A DNA stretch of 54,614 nucleotides from Candidatus Erginobacter occultus (lineage in GTDB: Bacteria; Auribacterota; Erginobacteria; Erginobacterales; Erginobacteraceae): positions 1-54,614 of the forward strand of contig JAVCCZ010000249.1 of the NCBI GenBank assembly GCA_030765265.1, given 5' to 3'. A program made the position numbers and the translations under genes. Below are positions 16,447 through 25,813 of the stretch, piece after piece (position 1 is the stretch's first letter; each line of letters opens with the position of its first letter). The notes under the pieces are model-generated. The model did not search any database and was not told the origin of the DNA. It saw nothing but the letters and a program-made list of their open reading frames with translations.

Positions 16447-18876
16447 ATGCGCCGCCGAGCGCTTGCCAACGCCTTTATCTTCCTGTCGCTCCTGCTCCCC
16501 CCGGCCTCCGCCGTCGGGGACGATATCCTCCCCTTCGAGCCGGACGACACCCTCGAGGAGATCCGCTACAAGATCGACTACAACGGCTACCTCTTCGAGG
16601 TCGAGGACACCTGGGTCTTCCGGATGGATCCGGAAGAAAAATCCCGGTTCTTGAGCCGCCGCCCGCCCCGGGAACCGAAAGCCCTGACCGCCTCCGACGA
16701 AATCGGACCCCTGGCCAAGCACCTTTCCAAGCGGGCCCTCCCCTCCAGTTTCGACTGGAGAGACTTCGATGGCCGGAGCTACATCGGTCCGGTCCGCAAC
16801 CAGGGGGACTGCGGCTCCTGCTACGCCTTCGGGGCCGCCGCCTCGGCCGAGGGGACCTACAACTACGCGATGAACCTCTACGACGGCAACTGTATCGACC
16901 TCTCCGAAAGCTACATCATCTGGTGCCTGGGACGGCTGCCTCAGTACAATGGCGACTTCTTCGGCTGCGACGGCGCCTCCTACGCCTACGCCGAGCTTGA
17001 CGCCCTGGTCGAGGTCGGGGTGGGCTTCGAAGCCGACTTCCCCTACCAGGAGACCGACCCCGGCTCCTGCACCCACTGGTCCGACCAGACCATCGCCTTC
17101 GAGTCCTGGCACCGGGTCCCCTGCAACAACATCGAGGCCATCAAGACCGCGATTATGACCTACGGGGTGGTGGACGCGGCGGTCTATGTCGGCAGCGCCT
17201 TCCAGGGCTACAGCGGCGGGATTTACGATGACTCCAACACTACTTGTGACGCCAGTCCCTGCTACAACGCGACCACCAACCACGCCATCGCCCTGATCGG
17301 CTGGGACGACAACCCCCCTGAAGGGGGCGACGGGGTCTGGATTTTGAGAAACTCCTGGGGAGTTAGCTGGGGTGAAGGCGGCTATATGCGGATCCGGTAC
17401 ACCGCCGCCCGGGTCTCCTGCGCGGTCTGCTACCTGGTCTACCAGGAACCGGCCACCCCGACCCCGACCCCCTTCGGCTTCCTGACCCCCAGCCCGACCC
17501 CGACCGCCTCGGTTACCCCGGCCGGGTACAAGACCCCCTCCCCCGTCCCCACCGCCACCGCTGCGCCCACCCCTTCCCCGACCCCGCAGGGCTTACAGGT
17601 CTTCCTCGCCGAGGACTTCGAGGGTTCCTGGCCGGGCTGGACCGAGGAGCATATCACCGGGAGCGAGCAGTGGTGGCAGGGTGAGGGCTGCGGCGATCCC
17701 GGCGGCATCCCCCCGGCGGCCTACCAGGGGACCTACAACGCTCTCTTCTACTATGACGACTATGAGACCAGGTCCACCCGCCTGGTCAGCCCCCAGATCC
17801 AGTTCCCGGACGGGGTCGCTAACCCCACCCTGACCTTCTGGCACACCCAGGGCGACTGGGAGGGCGACTGGGACACGATGATTGTTTACTACCGCACCTC
17901 GTCGGGCGGCTCCTGGCAGCAGCTCGCCTCCTACCAGTCCCCGGTCGATGCCTGGACAGAACGGAACCTCACGCTCCCCCAAGCCAGCGATGATTATTAT
18001 ATCAGCTTCGTACCCCGCACCGGCTACGGCTGGGGGGTCTGTATCGACGCCCTCCAGGTGAAGGGGACGGCCGGCGCCACCCCGATTCCTCCGCCAGCCC
18101 CGAGTCCGACCTGCGGGCCTCCCCTCCCCCGGCCGGGATCGCTGATCGCCGGGGGCGACTACGACGGCGACGGCCTATCCGATATCGCGGTCTTCCGGCC
18201 CGCCGCCGGCCTCTGGGCGGTCCGGGGGATCACCCGGGCCTACTTCGGGAGAGCCGGTGACCTTCCCGTCCCCGGGGATTACGCCGGGGGGGGCCGGGAC
18301 GAGATCGCCATCTTCCGGTTTTCCTCCGGTCTCTGGGCGGTCAAGGGGGTGACCCGGGCTTACTTCGGCAAGGCCGGCGACTTTCCGGTCCCGGGCGATT
18401 ACCAGGGCGACGGGATCGACCGGATCGCGATCTTCCGGCCGGGGACCGGCCTCTGGGTGGTCCGGGGGATCACCCGGGCTTACTTCGGCAAGGCGGGCGA
18501 TCTCCCGGTCCCGGCCGCTTACTCCGCCGCCGGCAACTCCGAGATCTCCGTCTTCCGGCCCTCGTCCGGCCTCTGGGCCATCCGGGGGGTTAGCCGGATC
18601 TACTTTGGCGGCGGGGACGATTGGCCGGTCCCCGGGGACTACGGGCTGGGCCTGGCCTCCCCGGCTGTCTTCCGCCCCGCCGCCGGACTCTGGGCGGTCC
18701 GCGGCCTGACCAGGGCTTACTTCGGCGGATCTCTAGACTATCCGGTCCCGGGCGGCTATTCCGGCTCCGGCTTCAGCGGTTGGGGGATCTTTCGGCCGGC
18801 GGCCGGCCTCTGGGCCCTCCGGGGGATAACCCGGGTCTACTTCGGGGACGGCGGCGATATCCCCGCCACCCGCTGA
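16447..18876 (+). CDS. secreted papain-like (C1A) cysteine protease with six-repeat tail
   Basis: 809 residues. A signal peptide (1-23) and a short propeptide lead to a C1A domain of about 98-335: Gln119 and Cys125 in RNQGDCGSCYAF, His279 in TNHAIALIGW and Asn302 in LRNSWGVSWGEGGYMRI, a complete catalytic set. A Pro/Thr linker (about 336-382) is followed by a jelly-roll domain resembling choice-of-anchor J/MAM (385-545, starting EDFEGSWPGW). The 239-residue six-unit module (571-809) ends PATR-stop. It is probably an extracellular or surface protease, and the even number of Cys near the active site suggests disulfides. Its end is 5 bases from the convergent neighbour. Confidence 0.88.
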   Translation: MRRRALANAFIFLSLLLPPASAVGDDILPFEPDDTLEEIRYKIDYNGYLFEVEDTWVFRMDPEEKSRFLSRRPPREPKALTASDEIGPLAKHLSKRALPSSFDWRDFDGRSYIGPVRNQGDCGSCYAFGAAASAEGTYNYAMNLYDGNCIDLSESYIIWCLGRLPQYNGDFFGCDGASYAYAELDALVEVGVGFEADFPYQETDPGSCTHWSDQTIAFESWHRVPCNNIEAIKTAIMTYGVVDAAVYVGSAFQGYSGGIYDDSNTTCDASPCYNATTNHAIALIGWDDNPPEGGDGVWILRNSWGVSWGEGGYMRIRYTAARVSCAVCYLVYQEPATPTPTPFGFLTPSPTPTASVTPAGYKTPSPVPTATAAPTPSPTPQGLQVFLAEDFEGSWPGWTEEHITGSEQWWQGEGCGDPGGIPPAAYQGTYNALFYYDDYETRSTRLVSPQIQFPDGVANPTLTFWHTQGDWEGDWDTMIVYYRTSSGGSWQQLASYQSPVDAWTERNLTLPQASDDYYISFVPRTGYGWGVCIDALQVKGTAGATPIPPPAPSPTCGPPLPRPGSLIAGGDYDGDGLSDIAVFRPAAGLWAVRGITRAYFGRAGDLPVPGDYAGGGRDEIAIFRFSSGLWAVKGVTRAYFGKAGDFPVPGDYQGDGIDRIAIFRPGTGLWVVRGITRAYFGKAGDLPVPAAYSAAGNSEISVFRPSSGLWAIRGVSRIYFGGGDDWPVPGDYGLGLASPAVFRPAAGLWAVRGLTRAYFGGSLDYPVPGGYSGSGFSGWGIFRPAAGLWALRGITRVYFGDGGDIPATR
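18157..18873 (+). repeat. six-unit FG-GAP-like repeat module of the papain-like protein
   Basis: Six units of 40, 40, 40, 40, 39 and 40 residues. Unit 1 starts DYDGDGLSDIAVFRP; all have GLWAVRG or GLWAIRG-like cores and AYFG, IYFG or VYFG. The last unit ends DIPATR before the stop. The total of 239 residues equals that of the MBL-fold protein, and unit 5 here, like unit 4 there, is one residue short. Confidence 0.85.
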
Positions 18877-18881
18877 TCGGC

Positions 18882-19283
18882 TTATTCGGGGGCGGGGCGG
18901 ATTACTTCTACCGGGCGGCCGGATTTAAAGACAAATTCCCGGAAGAGTTCCCCGTCGCGGTAGACGGTCCACCGGCCGTGCCTCTTGTCCTTTCGGTACT
19001 CCCCCTCGGCCCGCCAGGTCCCGGAGAAAGGATCGGTGTGGGTCTCGATCCATTTGCCGTGGCGGACCATCCGGGTTTCGTCGTACTGGTAACCCTCGCC
19101 GGATTCGGTCCATTCCCAGTCCTCCTCCCCGAAAGCGCCGACCAGTTCCCGGTTGCCCTTCACGGTCGTGGTGTGAAACATCCGCATCGCTTTCCCCGGC
19201 CAGATATCCAGGGCGGCCAGGACGGCCACGATCATCAAAGGGATGAGGATGGTCCATAATTTCAGCCGGTTTTCCTTGCTCAT
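18882..19283 (-). CDS. membrane-anchored MORN-like protein
   Basis: 133 residues: a short basic N-terminus, one membrane segment (about 9-27), then a polar domain with two MORN/YwqK-like repeats (RHGKWIETHTD, GEYRKDKRHGRWTVYRDGEL). Such repeats are widespread and give no firm function. No Shine-Dalgarno sequence precedes the ATG; instead a strong promoter ends 6 bases before it, so the mRNA is probably leaderless. The gene converges on the protease gene with a 5-base gap. Confidence 0.75.
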   Translation of the reverse strand: MSKENRLKLWTILIPLMIVAVLAALDIWPGKAMRMFHTTTVKGNRELVGAFGEEDWEWTESGEGYQYDETRMVRHGKWIETHTDPFSGTWRAEGEYRKDKRHGRWTVYRDGELFREFVFKSGRPVEVIRPAPE

Positions 19284-19289
19284 ATACCT

Positions 19290-19317
19290 ATTATAATCGG
19301 CTTTCCCGTCCGGTCAA
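19290..19317 (-). promoter_or_regulatory. strong sigma-70 promoter placing transcription start at an ATG
   Basis: On the minus strand TTGACC (19317-19312), a 16-base spacer and a perfect TATAAT (19295-19290) are followed by AGGTAT and then ATG at 19283. A start 7 bases after the -10 falls on the A of the ATG, predicting a leaderless mRNA. Confidence 0.65.
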
Positions 19318-19353
19318 GCCGGTTTCGGTCTTGATCCCGAACCCGATTTACCT

Positions 19354-19382
19354 TTGTCGGGAGAGAATAAATATGGTCTAAT
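19354..19382 (+). promoter_or_regulatory. candidate promoter of the acs operon
   Basis: TTGTCG (19354-19359), a 17-base spacer and TCTAAT (19377-19382) lie upstream of acsB. Predicted initiation near 19389 gives a leader of about 29 bases, too short for a riboswitch. GGAG at 19405 serves the acsB ATG. Confidence 0.5.
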
Positions 19383-19417
19383 ATCCCGGTTTTTCAACTG
19401 TAACGGAGTGATTCCCT

Positions 19418-21583
19418 ATGAGCGATGCCATTGCCGGCCTGGCCCGGGACGGGGCGGAAAAAATTTATCGACTGGTCGAAGAGCGGCTGGAACGAACGGT
19501 CGCCGAGCAGGGGGGGGATGCCGAGGTCCGTTTCCCGGGCACCAACTACTTCTTCCCCCTCGCCTTCGCGCTGCTGGGGTCCGAGGTCCGGACCCTGGGA
19601 GACCTCCCGGAGATCCTGGCTGCCGGCCGGGAAATCCTCGCCTCCGGCGAAGGGACCGACCCGGTAACGGCGATCGGCCGGGCCGGGGAAGCGGTGCTGA
19701 TGGCCGGGGAGATCGAGCTCGGCCTCCGTTACCTGGCCGGGGAAGAGCCGCAGAAAGACTGCCCGGGGTTCTTCAGCGACGACATCCTCCGCACCCTGGG
19801 CATCCAGCTGGTGGACGGCCGGATGGCCGGCTTCGCCTGCCTCCTCGGGGCGGCCCCGGATAGCGAAACCGCCGTCCGGATCGCCCGGGGTTTCCAGCAG
19901 AAGAACGTCCTGGTCTTCGCCGGCGGAGAGAGCGGCGGGGTCAGCGTCATCGATCAGCTGATCGAGCAAAAGGTGGCGACGGGCTGGGAGAGCTATCTGG
20001 TCCCCTACGGCCGGGATACCTTCTCCGCCCTCTTTGTCCTCAACTGGGCGATCCGCGCGCCTTTGACCTACGGCGGTTTGAAGAAGGGGGAGAAGGAGAA
20101 GATCCTCGACTACTGCCGCCACCGGGTCCCCGCCCTGGTGGTGGTCCTCGGGGAGATCGACGAGTTCAAGGTGGCGGCGGGGGCGGCGGCGCTCCGCCTC
20201 GGCGTGCCTTTGATCGTCGATTCCCCGGTCCCCGAGATCCTCGAGCCGGGACTCTGTCTCCACGAGTCGCTGGTCTCGGAGCCCGACCACAAAAGGATCG
20301 TCCCCCGGGCGATCGAGGTCCGGGGAATCAAGATCCGGGTCGAGGAGATCCCGGTCCCGGTCCCTTACGCCGCCGCCTTCGAGGGGGAGCGGGTGAGAAA
20401 GGAGAACCTCCAGGTCCAGTTCGGGGGAAAGTTTTCCCCGGCCTTCGAGTACCTGAAGGTCGGCCCGACGGCCGCGGTGGAGGACGGAAAGATCGAGGTG
20501 ATCGGGCCCGGGGAGGAATCGGTGGCCGCGGGCGAAAGCCTGCCCCTGGGGATCACGGTCACCGTCGCCGGGCGCAAATGCGAGAAGGACTACGCCTCGA
20601 TCCTCGAGCGGCAGATCCATACCTTCATCAACGGGGCGATGGGGGTGATGCACGTCGGCCAGCGCGACATCCTCTGGCTGCGGATCAGCCGGGAGGCCTA
20701 CGAATCCGGTTTCCGCCTCCGCCATCTCGGCGAGATTATCGTCGCCCGGCTCCATAACGACTTCGGGGCGATCGTCGACAAGGTCGAGGTCCGGATCGAC
20801 ACCACCCGGGAAGAAGTGGAACGGGGTTTGAAGGAGGCCCGCCGGGCCTACGACGAACGCGATGAACGGATGGCCGGGATGACCGACGAGGCGGTCGACA
20901 CCTTCTACAGCTGCACCCTCTGCCAGAGTTTCGCCCCCAATCACGTCTGCGTGATCAGCCCCGAGCGGTTGGGGCTCTGCGGAGCCTACAGCTGGCTGGA
21001 TGGGAAAGCGGCTTACGAGATCACCCCGACCGGCCCCAACCAGCCGGTCGAAAAGGGAAAACTGCTCGATGAGAAGATCGGCCAGTGGGAGGGGATCAAC
21101 AGTTTCGTTTACGGGGCCTCCCACCGGGCCCTGGAGAAGTTCAGCGTCTACTCGATGATGATCGACCCGATGACCTCCTGCGGCTGCTTCGAGTGCATCC
21201 TGGCGGTAATCCCGGAGACCGGGGGGGTGATGGCGGTCAACCGGGAGTTTACCGGGATGACCCCTTCGGGGATGGACTTCATCACCCTGGCCGGGATGGT
21301 CGGCGGCGGGGTCCAGACCCCGGGCTTTCTCGGGGTGGGGAAACTCTATCTGGTCAGCCCGAAATTCATCTCCGGCGACGGGGGGCTGGCGCGGTTGGTC
21401 TGGCTGCCGAAAGAGCTGAAAGAGGCCCTCCGGGACCGGCTGATCCGGCGGGGCGAGGAGATCGGTATCCCCGACTTTATTGAATTGCTGGCCGACGAGA
21501 CGATCGCCGAAAACTCGGCCGATCTTCTGGAATTTCTCCAGATGAAGAATCACCCGGCTTTGAAGATGGAACCGATGTTTTAA
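19418..21583 (+). CDS. acsB: acetyl-CoA synthase catalytic subunit (AcsB/CdhC)
   Basis: 721 residues, bacterial type with the long N-terminal domain that docks CO dehydrogenase, which archaeal CdhC lacks. It condenses CO, a methyl group from the corrinoid protein and CoA into acetyl-CoA. The A-cluster ligands are complete: Cys499, Cys502, Cys511 and Cys521 for the 4Fe-4S cluster (SCTLCQSFAPNHVC, GLCG) and the Cys588-Gly589-Cys590 nickel site (TSCGCFECIL). Their spacing is the same as in the Moorella enzyme, with numbers shifted by seven. First gene of a six-gene cluster; acsC follows 16 bases later. The CO dehydrogenase gene acsA is not in the window. Confidence 0.96.
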   Translation: MSDAIAGLARDGAEKIYRLVEERLERTVAEQGGDAEVRFPGTNYFFPLAFALLGSEVRTLGDLPEILAAGREILASGEGTDPVTAIGRAGEAVLMAGEIELGLRYLAGEEPQKDCPGFFSDDILRTLGIQLVDGRMAGFACLLGAAPDSETAVRIARGFQQKNVLVFAGGESGGVSVIDQLIEQKVATGWESYLVPYGRDTFSALFVLNWAIRAPLTYGGLKKGEKEKILDYCRHRVPALVVVLGEIDEFKVAAGAAALRLGVPLIVDSPVPEILEPGLCLHESLVSEPDHKRIVPRAIEVRGIKIRVEEIPVPVPYAAAFEGERVRKENLQVQFGGKFSPAFEYLKVGPTAAVEDGKIEVIGPGEESVAAGESLPLGITVTVAGRKCEKDYASILERQIHTFINGAMGVMHVGQRDILWLRISREAYESGFRLRHLGEIIVARLHNDFGAIVDKVEVRIDTTREEVERGLKEARRAYDERDERMAGMTDEAVDTFYSCTLCQSFAPNHVCVISPERLGLCGAYSWLDGKAAYEITPTGPNQPVEKGKLLDEKIGQWEGINSFVYGASHRALEKFSVYSMMIDPMTSCGCFECILAVIPETGGVMAVNREFTGMTPSGMDFITLAGMVGGGVQTPGFLGVGKLYLVSPKFISGDGGLARLVWLPKELKEALRDRLIRRGEEIGIPDFIELLADETIAENSADLLEFLQMKNHPALKMEPMF

Positions 21584-21599
21584 AGAGGCGGAGTTAAAT

Positions 21600-22958
21600 A
21601 TGGCTTTGACCGGACTGGACATTTATAAACTTCTTCCCAAGACCAACTGCGGGGACTGCGGGTCGCCGACCTGCCTGGCCTTCGCGATGAAACTGGCCTC
21701 GAAGCAGGCCGAGCTTCAGAGCTGTCCCCACGCCTCCGAAGAGGCAACGGCAGCTCTGGGGGCCGCTTCCCAACCCCCGATCCGGCTGGTCACGATCGGA
21801 GCGGGGGATAACCGGGTCGAAATCGGCAACGAGACCGTCCTCTTCCGCCACCAGGAGACCTTTTACCACCAGACCGCCCTCGCCGTCCGGGTCCGGGAAG
21901 ACGACCCGGAGCGGGAAGCGCGGCTGGAAAAGATCGCCGGCCTCCGCTTCACCCGAGTCGGGGAAGAGATCGCCGTCGATCTGGCCGCCCTGGAAGAGGA
22001 ATCGGGAGACCCGGAGAAGTTCGCCGCCTTCGCCCTCCGGGCCGGGGAACTGTCCGGTCTCCCCGCCGTTCTGATCAGTTCCTCCCTCCCCTGCCTGGGG
22101 GCCGCCCTGGAGAAGATCGGGAAGTCCCGCCCCCTGATCTGCCCGCGGAGTCCGGAGAAAATCGAGGATTTCGCCGCCCTGGCCAGGGAACATTCCTGCC
22201 CCCTGGCGGTGGACGGCGGTTCGGTGGAAAAGACCGCCGAACTCTCCCTCCGGGCCCGGGAGGCGGGGGCCGAGGACCTGGTCCTCCTGGCCGGTTCCGG
22301 AAGCCTGAAGGAAAAGCTGGCCGACCTGACCGTGATCCGGCGCCAGGCCCTGAGAAAGCAGTTCCGCCCGCTCGGCTACCCGACGATCGCCTTCACCAAC
22401 CCGGACGCCGACCCTGAAGCCCAGGCCCTGGAGGCGGCGGTGCTGATCGCCAAGTACGCCGGGGTGGTGGTCACCGACTTGATCCGGCCGGAGTATATCC
22501 TCCCCCTCCTGACCGTCCGGCAGAACATCTACACCGACCCCCAGAAACCGATCCAGGTCGAGCCGAAACTCTACCCGGTGGGGACCCCGGACCGGAACTC
22601 GCCGCTGCTGGTGACCACCAACTTCTCGCTCACCTACTTCACCGTGGAAGGGGAGATCGAGGCCAGCCGGATCGGCGCTTACCTGCTGGTGGTGGATACC
22701 GAGGGGACCTCGGTCCTGACCGCCTGGGCGGCGGACAAGTTCAACGCCGCCTCGATTTCCCGGGCCCTCAACGACTCGGGGGCGGCCGACCTCCTCGACC
22801 ACCGGAATCTCATCCTCCCCGGCTACGTGGCCGTCCTCTCCGGCAAGGTGGAGGAGGAGTCGGGCTGGACGGTCGAGGTCGGACCCCGGGAAGCTTCCGG
22901 GATCCCGAAATTTCTCAAGACCGCCTACCGGGGCGGAACCGGAAAAGATCAGTCCTGA
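21600..22958 (+). CDS. acsC: corrinoid iron-sulfur protein large subunit (AcsC/CdhE)
   Basis: 452 residues. The N-terminal 4Fe-4S domain has Cys17, Cys20, Cys25 and Cys42 (NCGDCGSPTCLAFAMKLA ... QSC), the CX2CX4CX16C pattern of this family, followed by a TIM barrel and a C-terminal cobalamin-binding domain. With AcsD it carries the methyl group between AcsE and AcsB. It starts 16 bases after acsB with GAGGCGGAG in between, and its TGA overlaps the acsV ATG by one base (TGATG), so translation is coupled. Confidence 0.95.
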   Translation: MALTGLDIYKLLPKTNCGDCGSPTCLAFAMKLASKQAELQSCPHASEEATAALGAASQPPIRLVTIGAGDNRVEIGNETVLFRHQETFYHQTALAVRVREDDPEREARLEKIAGLRFTRVGEEIAVDLAALEEESGDPEKFAAFALRAGELSGLPAVLISSSLPCLGAALEKIGKSRPLICPRSPEKIEDFAALAREHSCPLAVDGGSVEKTAELSLRAREAGAEDLVLLAGSGSLKEKLADLTVIRRQALRKQFRPLGYPTIAFTNPDADPEAQALEAAVLIAKYAGVVVTDLIRPEYILPLLTVRQNIYTDPQKPIQVEPKLYPVGTPDRNSPLLVTTNFSLTYFTVEGEIEASRIGAYLLVVDTEGTSVLTAWAADKFNAASISRALNDSGAADLLDHRNLILPGYVAVLSGKVEEESGWTVEVGPREASGIPKFLKTAYRGGTGKDQS

Positions 22959-24856
22959 TGAAGAAATACGCCGTAAATTTTCTCCCCTCCGGCGTCACCG
23001 TCGCCGTGGAAGAGGGTACCACCATCCTGAAAGCCGCCGAGCGGGCCGGGATCTATCTCAACTCGGTCTGCGGCGGCGAGGGGACCTGCGGGAAGTGCCG
23101 GGTGAAAATCGTTTTCGGCGAAACCCGGCAGCCCCCCACCGAACTGCTCAGCGCCGAGGAACTGGCGGAGGGGGTCCGGCTGGCCTGCCGGAGTTCCGTC
23201 CACTCCTACCTCACCGTGGAGGTCCCCAAGGAGACCGCCGACCTGGAAACCGCCCGGGGCCAGGCCGAGGCTTGCCGGAGATTCCGGGACCACGGGGAGA
23301 GCGATTTCAACGGGGTCGGCCGCGAATTCGACCCCCCGGTGACCATCCTCCCCCTCTCGCTCCCGCCCCCGACCCTGGAAGACAACCGGGACGACCTCGA
23401 CCGCCTGGCCCGCGCGGTGCGCCGCCAGACCGGGATCGGCGAGATAACCGTTGCCCCCACGCTCCTGCCCCGGATTCCCCTGATCCTCCGGGAGGCCGGA
23501 TGGGAGGTCTCGGCCGCCGTCGACCGGGGGGAGAACCGGGGCGAGGTGATCGCGCTCCGGCCAATTAAAAACGCCCCGCCGGCCGGCGGGGTGGCGGTGG
23601 ACATCGGGACCACCACCGTGGCCGTCCACCTGGTCGATCTCGCCTCGGGGAAAACTCTGGCCTCGGCGGCCACCTATAATTCCCAGATCGCCCGCGGCGA
23701 GGACGTGATCAAGCGGATCATCAGCTCGGAAGAGGAAGGGGTGGAACCGCTGGCCGAGGCCGTCCGCGGCGACATCAACAACCTGATTATCAAGCTCTCC
23801 CGGGAAGCCGGGATCGCCGCCGAAGATATCCTGGCCGTAACCGCGGCCGGGAACTCGACGATGATCGCCCTCTTCCTCGGAATCACCCCCCGGCAGATCC
23901 GCCGGGAACCCTACGTCGCCCCCCTGGCCGCCCCCCCGACCCTGCGGGCCGCCGGGGCCGGTTTGCGGGTCAACGAAAACGCCGTCCTCGACTGCGTCCC
24001 CGGGATCGCCGGCTGGGTGGGGGGAGACATCACCGCCGGGATCCTCGCCTCCGGCCTCAACCGTTCCGGGGAGCTGTCGCTCTTGATCGATATCGGGACC
24101 AACGGCGAGATCGTGGTCGGCAACCGCGACTGGATGCTGGCCTGTTCCTGTTCCGCCGGACCGGCCTTCGAGGGCAGCGGGATCACGTCCGGGACCCGGG
24201 CGGTGGCCGGGGCGATCGAAAGGTTCAGCCTCGGCGACGGCGGGGATCCCCTCTGGGAGACGATCGGACACGAACCGCCGATCGGGATCTGCGGTTCCGG
24301 GCTGCTCGACGCCGTGGCCGAACTCTTCCGGGCCGGGATCCTCGGCCGGGACGGCCGCTTCAACCCCGATCACCCCACCAACCGCCTCGCCTTCGAAGAC
24401 GGGCGGGGAATCTTCACCGTCGTGGGGGCCGGGGAGAGCGGAAACCGCCGCCCGATCGTGATCGCCCAGGCGGACATCGACAACCTGGTCCGGGCCAAGG
24501 CGGCGATTTACGCCGGGGTCTCGGTCCTGTTAAAAGCGGTCGATCTCGATCCCGGCCGGCTGGAGCGGGTCTTTATCAGCGGTGGGTTCGGAAGATATCT
24601 CGATATCGAGCGGGCCCGCCGGATCGGCCTCCTCCCCGCCGTCGCCCCGGAGAAGATCTCCTTTATCGGCAACGGTTCGTTAAGGGGGGCGAAACTCTTC
24701 CTCCTCTCCCGGCAGGCCCGGGCCGAGGCCGCCCGGATTGCCGGGAGCGCCACTTACCTGGAATTAAGCGCCAATCACAACTTTATGGAAGAATACGGCC
24801 GGGCGATGTTTCTTCCCCATACCGACGTGGAGAAGTTCGATGGAAACAGTAATTGA
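22958..24856 (+). CDS. acsV: corrinoid protein reductive activator (AcsV/RACo type)
   Basis: 632 residues. The N-terminal 2Fe-2S ferredoxin has Cys38, Cys44, Cys47 and Cys77 (VCGGEGTCGKC, LACRSS). After a linker domain, residues from about 207 form an ASKHA ATPase (VAVDIGTTTVAVHLVDL, LLIDIGTNGEIVVG, SGGFGRYLDI). It uses ATP to drive reduction of oxidised Co(II) corrinoid back to Co(I). It overlaps acsC by one base at the start and acsD by 17 bases at the end. Confidence 0.94.
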   Translation: MKKYAVNFLPSGVTVAVEEGTTILKAAERAGIYLNSVCGGEGTCGKCRVKIVFGETRQPPTELLSAEELAEGVRLACRSSVHSYLTVEVPKETADLETARGQAEACRRFRDHGESDFNGVGREFDPPVTILPLSLPPPTLEDNRDDLDRLARAVRRQTGIGEITVAPTLLPRIPLILREAGWEVSAAVDRGENRGEVIALRPIKNAPPAGGVAVDIGTTTVAVHLVDLASGKTLASAATYNSQIARGEDVIKRIISSEEEGVEPLAEAVRGDINNLIIKLSREAGIAAEDILAVTAAGNSTMIALFLGITPRQIRREPYVAPLAAPPTLRAAGAGLRVNENAVLDCVPGIAGWVGGDITAGILASGLNRSGELSLLIDIGTNGEIVVGNRDWMLACSCSAGPAFEGSGITSGTRAVAGAIERFSLGDGGDPLWETIGHEPPIGICGSGLLDAVAELFRAGILGRDGRFNPDHPTNRLAFEDGRGIFTVVGAGESGNRRPIVIAQADIDNLVRAKAAIYAGVSVLLKAVDLDPGRLERVFISGGFGRYLDIERARRIGLLPAVAPEKISFIGNGSLRGAKLFLLSRQARAEAARIAGSATYLELSANHNFMEEYGRAMFLPHTDVEKFDGNSN

Positions 24857-25802
24857 GAAATGGCCGGCGGCGATCAACACGGTCACCATCGGCGCCAGGG
24901 AAGACGGGGGGGGGACCAGGTCCTCGACGGTCACCATCGGGGGGGAGACCACCCTGCCCTTTCTCGCCTTCGAGGGAGCCCCGCCCCACCGCCCGGCCCT
25001 GGCCCTGGATATCCTGGATTATTCCCCGGACGACTGGCCGGAAACGCTCCGGGAACCCTTCCGGGAAGCGCTGGGAGACCCGGCGGAATGGGCCGGGCTC
25101 TGCCAGGAGAAATACCGGCCCGACCTGATCTGCCTCCGCCTCCAGAGCCTCCATCCCGACTGGGGGGACACGGACCCGGAGAGAGCCGCCGAGACCGTCC
25201 GGGCGGTCCTCGCCGCCACCTCGCTCCCCCTGATCATCTGCGGTTGCGACCACCCGGAGAAGGATAATCTCGCCTTTCCCTTATGCGCCGCCGCCGCCGC
25301 CGGGGAGAACTGCCTGATCGGTTTCGCCACCGAGGAGAACTACAAGACCCTGACCGCCGCCTGCCTGGCCGACAACCACGCGATCTGGGCCCAGTCCCCG
25401 ATCGACATCAACATCGCCAAACAGGTCAATATCCTGATCTCGGAGATGGGCTTCGATCCGAAGCGGATCGTGATCGACCCCAACACCGGGGCGCTCGGCT
25501 ACGGGATCGAGTACACCTACTCGATTATGGAACGGATCCGCCTGGCCGCCCTCGACGGCGACAAGATGCTGGCGATGCCCCTGCTCGGCGACGTCGGGGC
25601 CGACGCCTGGCGGGCCAAGGAGGCCAAGGCCGCCGAGAAGGATTTCCCGGAATGGGGCGAGGAAAACCTGCGGGGTCCGCTCTGGGAAGCGGCGACCGCC
25701 GCCCTCCTCCTCCAGGCCGGGGCCGACCTGCTCATCTTTCGCCACCCGGAAGCGCTGAGAAAAATCCGGGATCATCTCGATAATTTACTGGATATCGCAT
25801 AA
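24840..25802 (+). CDS. acsD: corrinoid iron-sulfur protein small subunit (AcsD/CdhD)
   Basis: 320 residues, TIM-barrel subunit that pairs with AcsC. Signatures include VTIGGETTLPFLAFEG, DLICLRLQSLHPDWGD, LIICGCDHPEKD and IDPNTGALGYGIEYTYS. The ATG at 24840 lies inside the end of acsV with GGAG 7 bases ahead, so the two are translationally coupled. It is the last of four tightly packed genes; acsE follows after a 118-base gap filled by an inverted repeat. Confidence 0.94.
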   Translation: METVIEKWPAAINTVTIGAREDGGGTRSSTVTIGGETTLPFLAFEGAPPHRPALALDILDYSPDDWPETLREPFREALGDPAEWAGLCQEKYRPDLICLRLQSLHPDWGDTDPERAAETVRAVLAATSLPLIICGCDHPEKDNLAFPLCAAAAAGENCLIGFATEENYKTLTAACLADNHAIWAQSPIDINIAKQVNILISEMGFDPKRIVIDPNTGALGYGIEYTYSIMERIRLAALDGDKMLAMPLLGDVGADAWRAKEAKAAEKDFPEWGEENLRGPLWEAATAALLLQAGADLLIFRHPEALRKIRDHLDNLLDIA

Positions 25803-25813
25803 TCTATAAAACA

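Noticed and set aside
19284-19417. Cobalamin or other riboswitch ahead of the acs operon
   Set aside because: The predicted leader is only about 29 bases, and no cobalamin-box sequence is present in the gap.
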